Of a DNA stretch of 64,000 bases, positions 38,571 to 52,292 are shown piece after piece; the stretch's first letter is position 1, and the number at the start of each line of letters is the position of its first letter. Source of the stretch: Physcomitrium patens (taxonomy: Eukaryota > Streptophyta > Bryopsida > Funariales > Funariaceae). Made by a program: the position numbers and the translations under genes. The stretch covers positions 10,089,211-10,153,210 of the forward strand of contig NC_037264.1 in the NCBI RefSeq assembly GCF_000002425.4. The letters run 5' to 3'. Under the pieces are notes generated by a model that did no database searches, was not told where the DNA came from, and was given only the letters and a program-made list of their open reading frames with translations.

Positions 38571-40574
38571 GTTTGCGGCGATGATGGTATGGGATTTGAA
38601 TCCTCTGAGCCTGCAGGACATGCGGACGTCGTCTTCGCATGACCCAGCGATATCTGGACCTCTTGAATTCTTTGCTTCAACTGCGAAGTTTCATCTTCTT
38701 CTTCACCTGGATGAACAAGAAAATCAATGGGTGCTTGTTTTGAATGGGCGCGGTGGCTGTATGCGGTCGTCCTTGATGGAGGAGCATGTGCTGGAGCAGG
38801 TGAAGACGTTAGTGCAACCCACTCAGGCGTTTCCTTCTGGTCACTCAATGTGCTTGAACCGAAGGGCTTTGCAGGAGTCGGATTAGACAAGGAGTCTTCG
38901 TAGTACTTCACCTTTAGAGTGTTGACATCAACTTCCTTAGTGGCGTATTCGGAGTTCCTTCGTGACGAGATCGTTTCATTGCTGTGGACTAATGGGTCCT
39001 GAGCTTTTCGGTTTTCCCAAGGCCTGGCATTTGTCCATAGTTCGAGCCATGCCCAACCACTATGAGGTTGATCTGGGTCATAGTCAACGAGTAACTGGTG
39101 CGACCTCCTCTTTGGTGCGTTTTTCTTTAACTGTGACAAAGTTCAAAATTCTGTAAGATTCATGCATAAATTTGGAAAGGACATGGAATTGAGAATAAAA
39201 CAGTAGTACAGAGTAAACAGTATCTGAATTACGATGAGGAACACCAATTAGAGAGCATCATTAGGTACTACCCCTCTACCAATACTAAGTCAAATTAACT
39301 ACAATCCTGACTGTACTGACAAGGGACATAAGAATACAAAATACCTGCTGAGTCAAGAGATATGGCACCGCTCGTTTACGATTGTCTGGTTTGCCTTCAC
39401 CTCCATTTGATTCAGGTTCATTGTCCTGTTTGTCACTCCTTTTAGCATCCTGAGCAGTGATCACCAGAAACAGAGTGATAATATGTATAAGAACTGCTAT
39501 ATCACTTCTAAAGGTAACCGTATACTCTCCATCAGGTTTTGGTTGATGTTTGCTGTAAGCTTAGGATTGTTCAGAGGATACAGGAGCGAAACAATTGCAA
39601 GAAATATGAGCAACTTACACCAAGCTTTCCACCTCGAGAACTTAGCCTTCGAGTGCATGCTATTCTGCTACGCACAGCCTTCCCAACCTTCGACTTCCGA
39701 ACACAACGTCCTCGAAAGACAGCTTGTACACGAACAATTCCTTCCATTGTGCGTAAAGTTGTAGCAGCTTGCCTTCGTACTTGATGCCCTCGAACCAATG
39801 CTTGAAGTCTTACCAATCCTATCGAGGCCTACCGAAACAAATAACCATTAATACCATTATGTATAATTCCACTTTTACACAAGCAGTAGAAAGGATATAA
39901 TAAATTGTCTATTCTATCACTCTTAATTCCTGTTTAAAGTAATCATCATGGAGTGTACAATATTGTGTAATACCGCGGGGTCATTAAATCGTTGCTGGAT
40001 CCTCACAGCTGCCTCATCTTCTTCACTCACGGTACTCTCGTCGTCGTCGTCGTCGTCGTCAAATTGGTGCTGCAGCAACTCATGAGCGACGGTACTGCTT
40101 GAATTATCCTCTTCTGTTACTTTGTTCTCCTTGTGGGAAACCAATGGAGAAATGGCTTGACCAACCACCTCTGATGTAACCATGGGCTGCTCTCGAATGT
40201 GTTCAGACTCGACCTCATCATGTGTGGTAATTTCAGCTGGTGGGACAGAATGAGGTGTCTGCGCCTTTTGAGATATTGATGAGAGGTCATGCTTTGCAAA
40301 TGGTTTTTCGTCTTCATCGACCTTCTGCATGACAAGAGAAGAAACTTCACTGAGCTTGATTATGTCCTCGACACTGGAGTGCTTATTACCCGACACTTTT
40401 GTACTGTTAACTGTGAGTGTGATTCCTTTGCCAACTGGGCAATCGAAGAAATGTACATAGGTGCACCTTTATCTTACCAAATCCTCTGGAACGGAAGGCC
40501 TCTCCTTGGAGGGTGAACGAAAAACCTTTTTCACAGCTTTGAACCACTCCGTAGTCTTGTTTGATCTCCCCATT
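37622..40574 (-). CDS. IQ67-domain (IQD) calmodulin-binding protein
   Basis: Seven coding exons join in frame: 40574-40478, 40410-39974, 39828-39619, 39449-39345, 39130-38356, 38198-37885 and 37738-37622, giving 684 residues. The start [20 protein letters not shown] is typical of IQD proteins. The IQ67 region holds a degenerate first IQ ([10 protein letters not shown], 169-178), a good second ([15 protein letters not shown], 183-197) and a third ([15 protein letters not shown], 209-223). A phase-0 intron interrupts IQ1, as in the family. A conserved [14 protein letters not shown] box lies at 307-322. A run of seven Asp precedes IQ1. IQD proteins bind calmodulin and act as scaffolds at microtubules, the plasma membrane or the nucleus. 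The C-terminal Ser/Pro/Arg-rich tail ([14 protein letters not shown]) fits microtubule binding (inference). Exon 2 could start 15 bp later in the same frame. The last 1 kb was copied to 509-1546. Confidence 0.92.
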
Positions 40575-42786
40575 GCACTCTTTTCTCAGCTTCAATTTTC
40601 GGCTACAATCAACCTCCTGCACAATGAAGTATCCAAAAATTTCGCTTCAATGCCAAAATCAAATTCTTAGTCTTTCTGATACTGAAAGTTTATATTTTTG
40701 GTTTCTGATTAAAGCTATTTTAATATTCGATTTCTGGAGATGAACATTGTATGACGACAGCAATCTACTCACCATAAATCAGCTTTGATAATTCAGATCA
40801 ATGACAAGCATCTTACCAAGAGTTTCTCTTTTTAACAGATTGTCCTCCAATTCAGAGTTTATGAGGACGGCTAGCTTCATTAAGCTGCTTCAGAAAATAA
40901 ACCAGTGTCACAACAGAACGTCAAAATGAAGTGATGCATTGGCCAGTAAATACAAAGACATCCACTAGTGATTGTTCTACTCATACAATATCGGTGAACT
41001 TGACGAATGTATTTAGGATTTGAGCACCGAGCAACGATAGTTATCTATACTTCACGAGAAAAACAACCCCGCAGGTTTGGTCTTGGAATATTACAAGATT
41101 TAACGTTCGCAAAACTTTGTTGATTATTAACAAAATTTCGGAGTAATTTCGTAGATTCATATATCTGGATCAGCTGTATTCTCGAGTTGTAATATGACAG
41201 CTATTTTTTGGTTTCCCGGATGGAAGATTGAAAAAACCTTTCTAGATCTTCTATTTAGATTTTTATTCCACAAAAGTAGCCCAGTCTCTTTAAATCTTTT
41301 ACAGATCAAGCGCATCATAATCCCTCACTCTATAATGTACATTATATGATCTCCAAGAAAGCTCTGGGTAAGATTCTGGGTCTCTAACTCCCTATCATAG
41401 CATGTGCGAGATAGACTATTTAGACAAGAACGAACCAATCTGCCGAAGTGCAGTAGAGTACTCACCACCCACCATGAATAAAAGTCGTGATCCCCCAAAA
41501 GATGAGTGATTACTGCAGTTTGTTATGGCGCGACGACTTCAGGCAAAAACTTTGAAATAAAATAAAAGATATGGAACACCTCGGACTTTGGAAGAGCAAT
41601 CAACGTCCTAAGCACCGATTGAACAGAATGCGAACTCACTTTGATTCAAACCACAATGCCTCTGTCACTCCTAGGAATCGGAAGTCTTAAGCACAAAAAT
41701 GAAGAAGCTTTTGACACACGGTTGACATTGAAAGACACGTTCTGCGCTGTAAACAGGGAGAGCGCAAAAAAAAAAAAAAGTTTCCGAAGAACCCAAACAT
41801 TCTCCAAATGCTTAAGCCCATAAGTCTTCTCAAATATGTGTGAACGTTTTACGCAAATCATGCAAGAACTTTCCTAGTGAAATAGACGCAAACGTCAGAG
41901 GCCACAACAAACTCGAGGGAACACTCCCATTAAACCATAGGTTTTAGTCCAGCTGCAGCCCTCTCCTAGACAAACTGAAGGCCCCCGTTCTGACACCAAC
42001 TTGGACAATGGTGCACTAACTCAATCAGACGAGGCCTGCTACAAGAGCTTAGGAAAAAGTGCGCCAATTAGTTACAAACAGACTCAAAGAGTGAATTATA
42101 TTCCAGCAACTTGGCAAGAGATGCTGAGAAGAAAAGTTATGGTCGTTTCAGTGCAGTTGAAAGCAAAATACTTGAATCGCGACGTACGCTGCTAAAGCTT
42201 GGTCTTGGACATAGCTTGATAGGAGCTTCTTTGATCACTTCATCAATCACGCAGACTGTACTCTTGAATGAACGGACAACCTCACAACCCTTACGCAGCC
42301 CCTATTCTCCAAGCTTGCCTGCTTCAATGCTGACGCTCAGCCTCTCCATTTCACAATAAAATGCCAGTAAGTCCCTCAACTTCCTCTTCTGTGCACCCTA
42401 GCTGCCGTGGTAATCACAAACCTCATGTGCTCTCTGTTTCCCGCAGCACACCAGCTGGCTGGTTAGACAACAAGACTCTCCCAACTTAGCTAAATCTAAA
42501 CAATGACCACTCAAACAGGTCGTCAGTGTCATCTTTCAGACCCACAGTGCAAAACCTTAGAAACTCCAGAGCTGCAATCACTTCCTGTCTAGTTTTCACT
42601 CTCTACAGCAGCTTAGTGCACTGGGAGCGATATCACTTCCAGCTCAAACTATCCATTGTTTACTCAGCAGTGTCCTTGTGCAGACGATATCTACTGCTCT
42701 GCCACCCACTTTGCACAGTGTAAGCACACTCTTGAATGATCAAATGCGTGTAAAAAAGCTGAAACCAAAAAAGAATTTTGCAAACA

Positions 42787-42832
<46 letters not shown>

Positions 42833-42942
42833 CATCTGTGGAAGTGGATCTAATGTGCTTGTTCCATGGTGGTGTTTTTTAAAAAAATGTTACACGCGTG
42901 GCTTGGTATAGCACTGCAATTCAAGTCACAACGGCCTTGGAG
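40575..42942. other. Upstream region of the IQD gene
   Basis: Genic composition but no supported coding exon. An acceptor-like TGCAG on the minus strand just above 40618 suggests a spliced leader for the IQD transcript. A TA run lies at about 42790-42812. Short ORFs show no domain. Confidence 0.4.
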
Positions 42943-42969
42943 TTTTTTTTTTTTTTTTTTTTTTTTTTT
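42943..42969 (-). repeat. Poly(A) tail of the LINE (T27 on the + strand)
   Basis: A run of 27 T on the plus strand, directly downstream (in minus sense) of the LINE 3' UTR, marks the retrotransposon tail. Confidence 0.75.
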
Positions 42970-45900
42970 CACACAAATAGAGTTTTCTCTATTGCGAGTA
43001 AGATAGGTTACATACCCCCAACCAGGTCTGGTCAGGGAAGAAAGTTACATGTTAGAATTACCTATTAGTTACTTTTCGGGTATGATAACTACCACCCTGG
43101 ATGGTTAGTCCGCCATACAGAAAGGGCGTAGTTCATACACCATGTCTGACGAAACTGCTCAACGTATTCTGCTGCTTGGCGCGGTTTACTTTTCACTCTT
43201 TCCTGTGTCTTAAACCAGGCATTCCTCCCATAATCTACTAGTTGCAACCACATCCTATGAAACACTTGCTCCTGTTCCCAGAAAATCCCGTTAAATGCTG
43301 CGTCATTCCTCTCAATCCACAGCACCCACATGATAATCCCTCGCATCAGTAACCAGATGCGACAGAACTCTTAAATCTTCCTGGGATCCTATATGCGATG
43401 ACACAATGTTTCCACGATGGAGCAAATCGTGTGAGCCTTAATCCTTGATTAGTACCGTCCGCAGTGCCCGATTGTGCCCTGTGCCCAATCTCGCTGTGGT
43501 TCGCATCGTGTGCATGGATGCTGAGCGCATGTCTTGGCCTCGCATTTTGTTCCGAGTTAGGGGTGAGGAGCTGAAGGAGACGTATCCCCCATCTCCACGT
43601 TCTCACTGCGGAGTTGCACTCCTATGCCCTGTGGAGCACCGTTTCGCGTGCACCCGTCATGTAAACTGGGCAGCCCTGGTCGATTGCGTTGCTAATTCTT
43701 CTTCTCCAAGAGTTTACTGCAATCGCTCTGTGCCACGTGAGCCACAAAAGGCCCGCCTCCTTCCGAGCTCTCTCTGCATCGCACATACTAGCCCATTTAA
43801 GCTTATAGTTAGACGGGAGGATACCACTCCACTTTTGCGAGATGACATTCAGAATGATATGCCGTTGCTTAAGCAGTTTTCGTCCCAACCGGGCTGTGTG
43901 TTGCATGAACGGGACTTATCCCGTCCATTGATACCTTCCAGGGTCTCACACCAATCGGTCGATTCTCTCGGCGGAGGTAAGTAGTTTTCTTTTTCTGCCC
44001 TTTCACCATGGTGATGACTCTGATCCGTTTAGGGCTGCCCACAACATGTGAGCCCTTTGATGTCCCGTCCTCTGTCTCCCTGTGCAATGTCGGCCTTGGT
44101 TCTTGTGTGACCACCCACAGAGTTTGTCACCCCCTTCCTTTATATAGTTGGGTCTGATGAGGGATCAAAAATTCATTGGAGAGAAGGTCGACCGTTACCT
44201 CATCAGGAAACACTCCCACCCACTCCCCTTCTCTTAGCCTTTGGGATAAGTTTGGGATTAGGCGAAGCCTTTGTTGAGCTAACTTGTTAGATAGTACCTC
44301 CCATGCTCCCTCTTCTTGTTGTTTTAATCTATACAGTTGTTGTAGAGTTGAGAAGTTTAAAAATTATCATTCTCCCATATATCATCATACTTTTGTAAAC
44401 TTTGCTTGTATAATGTTGTTGTTCTTGTTTTGAAGAATCCAAAGCCAATGCTATTAATTTCTTGACTTTGCCAAATATTACAATTGATCCACTCCTAATG
44501 ACATGTTGAAAGGGAGTATATCACTTTTAGGAGTAGGACTTTCCATACCATTGCTATCTTATTTTGTACCTTTGATCTTTTTTTTATTCTAATGCTTGAC
44601 ATGTTTGAAGAATTCACGACTTGATTGCCACCTTCTTTTTGAGTAAGATTGGAATTGGTTGAATTGATATCTTAGCATCTTGTACAGATTAAAGCCAGAT
44701 GGTTCTAATGCTTTAACAATCCATTTGACCATTAGTGCAATGATCGCATCTGATGAGTTGATGACGTTAATGATATCTTTTTGGAATGATTGGCAATATT
44801 ATGGCCATGTTACCTTAGTACGAGCTCTTTGTATTGTTTTGCATATAAGATAATTACTTTATGGTGCTTTAATCTTAAATATATCTTTTTAGTTCATCTC
44901 CATATAGAAGTAATTTTTTTTTTTTTGTAGATAATAATATATTTTTGACAATAATCCCTTTTTTGATAGTATTAACTATCATTGAATTCCAATAGTTTAA
45001 TTCTTTTTTAATTCTTTGTTGTAGAAAGATGTCATCATCAATTGATATTAAAGAAAGTTCAAATGGAGTATCCAATAATTCACTTATTTCATTTCTATCT
45101 ATCCATGTAATACCTAAATTATTGGTCTATAAAAGAAAAGTAGGACCATATACACTTTTTTAATAATCACTTGATTTATTTCAATTCAAGATAAGGCCCA
45201 ATCTCATATAATAGATTTTCAATGTATAGTTAACATGTTGTATATTATTGTCTTCTTTCCTAAAGTCAAGAATTTGTCATTTGTATATTGTACCATAATT
45301 TGTTGCCTCCAATCTATTGGCAATTGTATTCCTTTGATTAATCCCAATCTTGCTTCTTTTATTATTATTGTATTAAAATCTTCCACCACCATAATAAATA
45401 GATAAGATACAAGTGAGTAACCTTGTCTTATTCCTCTTTTAATTTTTAAAGGTTCAAAAAAAGACCCATTAATCTTTATACATATCTTTACATAATTAAA
45501 TAATAGCTTCACCATGTAAATAAATTCAATTAGTAATACAATTGCCACTATAATATGAAAGAAAAATTTCTATTCTATCACATCATATGTCTTTAAAAAA
45601 ATTATTTTTAGAAAAAAAAGTAATATATTTGATTTTTTTGTCCATACCATAGTCTCATATGTCAATAATATGTTATCTAGGATGGATCAACTAAGTAAGA
45701 AAGTATATTGATCTATACCAATAATATTCATAAGTACGGATTGAAGTCTTAGTTGCATGGCTTTGTATACATTTTGTATCCAATATTAAGAAGAATAATT
45801 GGTCTCTAATTTAATAAATCATGCCTTATCCTTCTTTTATACAACAATGCTATTAATTATTAGATTACTCTTCATAGAAGTCTTCTTATTTGAATACTTT

Positions 45901-46150
45901 CTTATATCATCACTAAATAAATCAGTCCCAATATATCCCAAAATTATTCATAGAATTCTAAGATGACACCATTTAGATTAAGAAATTTACATCTTTTCAT
46001 TTTTTGCATAATTATTACAAGCATTTTTTAGTGATATAGGCCTCTTTAATTATATTCTCTCTTTTGTGCTTAATTGGTCTTCTATGCTTATAAATACTTA
46101 GTATTTGGCTCTTTTTATAATAGATATATTAGGATGGATTTTGTATAGGT
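42970..46150 (-). pseudogene. Decayed LINE (non-LTR retrotransposon), RT to zf-RVT
   Basis: On the minus strand the pieces are in LINE ORF2 order. They are: an RT N-terminal part near 45990 (GVILEFYE..FWDILG), RT motifs near 45800-45550, RGIRQGYSLVSYLF near 45430, and QYTND in place of the catalytic YADD box near 45290. They are followed by a connecting region (44300-44100; LRLIPNLSQRLREGEWVGVF), a zf-RVT-type end (43906-43622; LLWLTWHRAIAVNSW, CPVYMTGARETVLHR) and MWVLWIERNDAAFNG (43346-43089), then poly(A). Many stops and frameshifts are present, so it is dead. It is 5'-truncated; no endonuclease domain was found before the LTR at 46553. No target duplication was recognised. Base composition changes abruptly near 44335. 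Confidence 0.8.
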
Positions 46151-46552
46151 TGCTATAGATAGATTGTCAAATATGAATCATTACATACAGATCGCAATGC
46201 ATTTGTCCTTACATGTTCGTTAGTTTTGTGATTTGTGAAGCCTTAGTTTTCTCTATGGGCAAAAAAAAAAAGGCCCTTATATACTTGTATTCTTTCATCT
46301 TTCATTTCAATCTAGTCCTCAAGTCTTGAGTGGCAGTCTTTGTGGCTTCAAAATGTTACAATTGAACAACACAATTTGCTAATTGCACCTACTATTGCTT
46401 GTTCATGAAATTATTCTATAGCTTGTCAATGGCTTTTGTGAGTTGTTAATACGAGGCTTCTCCTTCTTATGTCCTTACAATTGCTTTGCTATTGGAGAAG
46501 GCACAATAAAAGAGCATATACATTTTTAGTTTATTAAAGAATGATAACATTA
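46151..46552. other. Unassigned AT-rich DNA between LINE and LTR
   Basis: No coding signal. It could hold the decayed 5' part of the LINE. CATTA at 46548-46552 is the left target site of the LTR element. Confidence 0.4.
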
Positions 46553-47058
46553 TGTCACAAACATATATACATACTTTAATATTAAGTAGACTTATATGAT
46601 TAAGTAGAAATAAGAAAAAATAGATTTATTTCATAATATTATCTAGAGATGCTTCTTAAAAGCTTCATAGATGCTATTTTGACTTTATATGTATTTATAA
46701 TTTATTGATAGGTTAGAAAATTTATCAATAAATTAACCACATATTTTTAGCTTACAGAAAAAATTAACTATGTGGCATACATATAAAAAACTTGCCTTGC
46801 AAATTAAGATATGTATCTTACAAAATCAACACATTTAGAAGGTCCTATAGTGCATTGCCACATAGCTCCAAGTTAAGAATATATATGGAGGTAAGAGTGA
46901 AGCCTTCTTCACTCTTGTCAATACTTTTTTAGTCCTCTTGTCTTTGATAATAACCATTCTAATTTAATATTATATCATCTTTGAATGATTTTTTAATCTT
47001 TTTAAATGACATAAGAATATATTGAAGTTTTTTTTCTTCAAGATTTATGTCCTTGATA
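46553..47058 (+). mobile_element. 5' LTR of outer Ty3/gypsy element
   Basis: 506 bp, beginning TGTCACAAAC and ending GTCCTTGATA. It is paired with the LTR at 59150-59657. Left flank CATTA and right flank CATTG agree at four of five bases, as expected for an aged 5-bp target duplication. Confidence 0.85.
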
Positions 47059-50000
47059 ATTTGACAATAGTGCTAACTTATTATTCTTATCTTATTTTAG
47101 AAGTGAGTAATCTTATTTAAGAAGTGATAGGTTAGAATTATCCTACTTCTATTGTTGTATTTTGAAGATTGTGGATTATCCACCTTCAAATTAGTTGTTT
47201 AGTTTTTTAACACTAATTTTTTCCTCAAAAAAAGTAGATTATCCCTCTTTGTAGAAATTTTCATTCAATAATTGTGGTTGCTCATGATCTTCCTCTAATT
47301 TGTCTTGTAGATTTGTAAGTTGTTTGAAATAGAAGAAAAAATCATGAAAGCTATACTTGGTCAAAGTGAAAATAGATTTGCAACTATTATAGATCTTCAC
47401 AAACTTGTCAATACTCTCAGAGTAGAAATTTCATGCATCACCAATACCAACCATGCAAATACTAATCCTATACCTATAGAAGAAATTCAAAATCTATATC
47501 AAGAAGTTATGCAATTGAAAGAAGTAAGTAGATTGGCCTTACAACCAAATTCAAGAAGTTTTGCTTCTACAAGTCCAATAGGAACACGAATTAATATGCT
47601 CAATAAGTTTGGTGTAACAAGATCAAAATTTTAAGGATTTTTGTAATAAATCTAGCTCTATCTAAGGTTGCATTTCTTCTGATATCCTTATGGATTTATT
47701 CAAGTTGGATTCATAGACACACTTCTATCTAGAAGTGCACTCTTTTAGTTTGCATCATTAATGGAAAAAGATTCATGACTCTTTTATAATTTAAATTCAT
47801 TTTTAGAAGTATTTATGATTATATTCAAAGTTATTGATTGAAAAAGAATACTAGAGACTAAGCTCTTATCTTTACAATAAGGATCACAATCAACTATCAT
47901 ATATGTTGTCAAATTCCAAAACCTTGCTTGCAACATGGACTAGAATGATAAAGCCCTCATCAATCAATTTTGATATCGATTGAAAGATAATGTCAAAGAT
48001 TTATTATTGATAATGTCAAAAGAAAAACCTTTGGAATAATTTATTGCTCAAGCCATTATATGTAATAATCAATTATTTTAAAGATGTCAAGAACAAAGAC
48101 TTGGCTTGAGAGAAACAAGCTAAGTAATGACAATACCTTCTAAGTATTTAGAAACTTATTCATTAAAGCTAGAACCAATGCAAATTGATACAATATATTT
48201 TAAATCTCTCATTGAGAAAGAATGTCTTGATGTTGTTAAGAAGGTTTGTGCTTATATTGTGGAGAAGCTAAGTACTACTCAATATTATCCAAAGAAGCAA
48301 TGCAAGCACAAAATGATGAGCACAATTGCCAAAAAAAATAATGTGTCAAAAAATAAGTTTCTCTAATTACAATAGGAATTGTGCAGCTAGAATCATGTGC
48401 AATACCTAATAAATGTCATATTTTCTCTTCAAATTCTTCACCTTGTTTTATAATAGATGTATATTTAGGACCTAAAATTTACAAAGTCTTTGCATTGTTA
48501 GATTCAAGAGTCTTAGTCTGTTTTATAGACAAAGACTTTGTCAAAAAATAAAAATATCTTTAGTCAAGAAAAATAAATCAATATACATAGATATCATAGA
48601 TGGTTTGTTGCCTTCTAGAGATATTATTCATAAGACTATTTCTTTAGATATAAAAATTAAAGATTATAATAGTGTGGTAATATTTAATATGATAAAATCT
48701 TCCTCTAATTTAGTTATTTTAGGATTATTATAGTTAAAAAAATATAATCATCAAATAGATTAGATTTCTTATAATCTTAATTTTTCTTATAGTTTAATCC
48801 AAAATTTTGATAGTGAAGTAGAAATAGATAAGCTTAGTACATCCAAATCCATACTAGTAGGTACAAGAGCTTTCATGCATGTAGCAAATGAAGGATCATC
48901 TTTTGCTATATATACCACATCCATTTTTGATGGTAGAAAGATGTCAAGTAGTATTCCTACATAGTATCAAGTTTTTGAAGACATTTTTGAAAAGAAGAAT
49001 GCAAATATTTTTTTAAAGCATTAATTTCTTGATTATTCAATTGATCTACAAGAAAGAGATCAACCACCATTTAGCCCAATTTATAGCTTATCGCAAAAAT
49101 GGTTGGCTGCATTAAAGGAGTATATTGACAAGAACGTAGTTAAAAACTTCATACATCATTCAAAATCTCCAGCAAGAGCTTCTATCTTATTTGCGAAGAA
49201 AAAAGTTGAATCTTTGCAGATATGCATACACTATCAAGGACTTAATAAGATCACCATCAAGAATAAGTATCTTCTACCTATGATTTCAAGACTTCTTAAT
49301 CAATTTAATCAAGCAAAGATCTTCACAAAAATAGATCTACAAGGAACATACAGCCTGGTCCGCATCAAAGAAGGACATGAGTAGAAGATTGCTTTTCAAA
49401 GTATGTATGGACATTTTGAATATAATGTCATATCTTTTGGACTCTCGAATGTACCAGCTACTTTTTAATATCTCATGAATGATGTCTTTTGTGAATTTCT
49501 TGATGATTTTTTTATTTATTATTTAAACAATATTCTAATCTATTATAAGAACATAGAAGAACATGAATTTTATGTTTGTTATATATTAAAAAAACTTAGA
49601 GATGCAAGATTATATGCTAAGATAGAAAAGTATGTATTCTACACTACTCAAGTTGTTTTCTTACGATACATCATTTCCAATGAAAGATTAATGATAGATC
49701 CTAAGAAGGTCCAAACTATCATGGATTAAAAGGTTTCAAAAACAATCAAAGATATATAAAGTTTTTTTTGGAATTTATGAATTATTATTGAATCTTTATC
49801 AAGAATCTTTTTTCAAGTTGTAGCTCTTTTTATATGTCTGACATATAAAAACAAACTTGAGTAGAACAAAAAAGCTAAAATAACTTTTGAAGCCTTGAAT
49901 ACAAAATTTATTTTTGCACTAATTTTGTATGGTGTTGATTTTTTTGACGTGTTCTTTATAGAAAAAAATGTATTAGACTTTGCTATAGATGTTATTTTAT

Positions 50001-51753
50001 CACAAATGAGAGCATATGATAAGCTCCATTTGATAGCTTTTTATTCTAGAATTTTTTTAGTAATCAAGTTTAACTACGAGATCTATAATAAAGAACTTAC
50101 AATTATAGATTCATTTCAAGAATGGTGTCATTATCTAGAAGATACTTCTACTCTAATTATTGTATATATGGATCACAAGAACCTTAAGTACTTCATGTGA
50201 GCACATGTTTTGAATTGTTGCTAAGCTTATTGGAGTATGTTTTTATTAAGATTTGATTTTAAGATCATTTATAGAATTAAAAAAAAACAAGGTTTATTAG
50301 ATGTCCTTTCTAGACGTTCTTATCTTGTATCAAAAGAAGGAGATGTATCTTTAATCAACCAAGAATGATTATCTTCAAGTTGGAGCATTTTCATATTCAA
50401 ACAATAAAATCAACATTGATTGTTGATTCAACCTTTATTAAGTAAATTCAATTAAGTATGTCTTCTAATTTTCTTATTCATGATAATAAGAATAATTATT
50501 CTAAGTTTCATGATACTTTTTAGTTTAAATTTCAGAATGTGTATTTTTCAACAACTAGACATTTTGGATATAATAAGACTTTGGAGCTAATATTGAGGGA
50601 TTTTTGGTGGCCTCAAATGTAGAAAGAAGTTAAAGATTTTATACAATCATATGATATTTGTTCAAGATCCAAAACTCTTTATTATCAATCTTATGGACTT
50701 CTTTAACCATTACTTATTTTAGAACAACCATGGTCTTTTGTTTCTATGGATTTTATTACGAATCTTTTAATCTTAGATTTGTATGATTTTATATTCATAA
50801 TAATAGATCATTTTACTAAGATGGTATATTTTATAATTTATATAAAATATATCATAAGTAAAAAAATTGCTAAGTTTTTTCTTGACAACATCTATTGCTA
50901 TCATTGATTGCTCAAGTATATTATATTAGATAAGAGGACTCAATTAATATCAAGATTTTGGAGAACCTTTTTTAAGATTTTGAAGGTGGATATAAAGCTT
51001 TCTTTGAATTTTCATTCTCAAATTGATGAGCAAAAAAAATAAAAGAATCAAATTGTAGAGTAATATTTGAGCTCTACCATCAATTATTATTAAGATGATT
51101 TGACAATTCTTTTATCACTAGCAGAGTTTGCGTGTAATAATTTGCTATATTTTTTTACTCAAAAAATACCTTTCTTTACCAATTATAATTATCATCTATA
51201 ATTTGATACTTTTGACTTTTCAAAGGTTCATAATCTTGCAATAGAAGATTTAGAAAATCATTTGTCAAAGCTACATACAACAATGATGGCATAATTAAAG
51301 AAAGCTCAAGAATGACAAAAAATCAATACAAATGTCTATTGCAAGAAACAACCATAATTCAATGTGGATAATAAGGTATAGTTATTTCATTTAATATTAA
51401 GACTACTTGTCTTTATGATAAGTTGGACTATCATAGGTTTAAGTCTTTTCTTATTTGTAAACAAGTCAATCCTATTGCTTATCAATACAACTATTTGAGT
51501 CTATGAAGATCCATCCCATATTCTATGTGTCTCTTTTTGATCCATATAAGATAGTGAATATCTTCAGAAGAAGAAAAATACTACTTCCTCTTATAAAAGT
51601 AGATAATAATCAAGAATTCAAGGTGGAAGAAGTTTTAGATTTAAGGCAAAGCCAAAATGGATTAAAATATCTTATTCAATGGTACGGATATGATATTAAT
51701 AAATGCATATAGGAGCAAACAAAGAATCTTACAAATGCAGCAAAGAGAATTGA
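47059..51753 (+). pseudogene. Outer Ty3/gypsy chromodomain element, gag-pol remnant
   Basis: Domain order on the plus strand is gag (from 47320), a degenerate CCHC knuckle (CLYCGEAKYY near 48258), protease remnant (near 48500), RT (49103-49729), RNase H (49895-50200), integrase (about 50560-51310; SMDFITNLL and ILDKRTQLISRFW) and a chromodomain (EVLDLRQSQNGLKYLIQWYGY, near 51620-51720). This order (integrase last, then chromodomain) defines Ty3/gypsy chromoviruses. Multiple stops and frameshifts make it dead. The RT catalytic box reads YLNN where active elements have YLDD. The element's last about 108 bp continue at 59042-59149, after the nested element. No standard TGG-type primer-binding site was recognised after the LTR. 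Confidence 0.88.
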
Positions 51754-52292
51754 TGTCAAGGACATAAATCTCAAAGAAAGAAATCATCAATACATTCTTG
51801 TGTCATTGAAAATAAATAAAAAGTTAGTTAAAGATGATATAATATTGAATTAGAATGGCTATTGCTAAAAATTAAAAAATTAAAAAATCTTGGAACAAGA
51901 CTAATGACTAAAAAGGCATTGACAAGAGTGAAGAAGGCTTCACTCTTACCTTCATATATACTCTTAACTAGGAGCTACATGGCTATGTCTTATAGGATCT
52001 CTAAATCATATTGACTTTGTAAGATACATAACTTAACTTATAAGGCAAGTTTTTTATATGCGTGCCAAATAATTAGCTTATTTTATAAGTTATCAATATG
52101 TGGTTAACTTGTTGATTAAATTTCTAACCTACTAATCAATTATAAATATATATTAAGTCAAAGTAGCATCTATGAAGCTTCTAAGAAGCTTTCCTAAAAG
52201 ATATTATGAAATTAATCTACTTTTATTTACTTTTATCTACTTCTATCTAATCATATAGATATTTATTAAAATATATATGTATATCTCTGACA
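51754..52292 (-). mobile_element. 3' LTR of nested Ty3/gypsy element
   Basis: 539 bp in minus orientation. Read on the minus strand it starts TGTCAGAGATATAC and ends GTCCTTGACA. A purine-rich tract (AAAAGGAAGTAA) lies just upstream in minus sense. The left flank ATTGA pairs with CTTGA beyond the other LTR (four of five). Confidence 0.85.
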
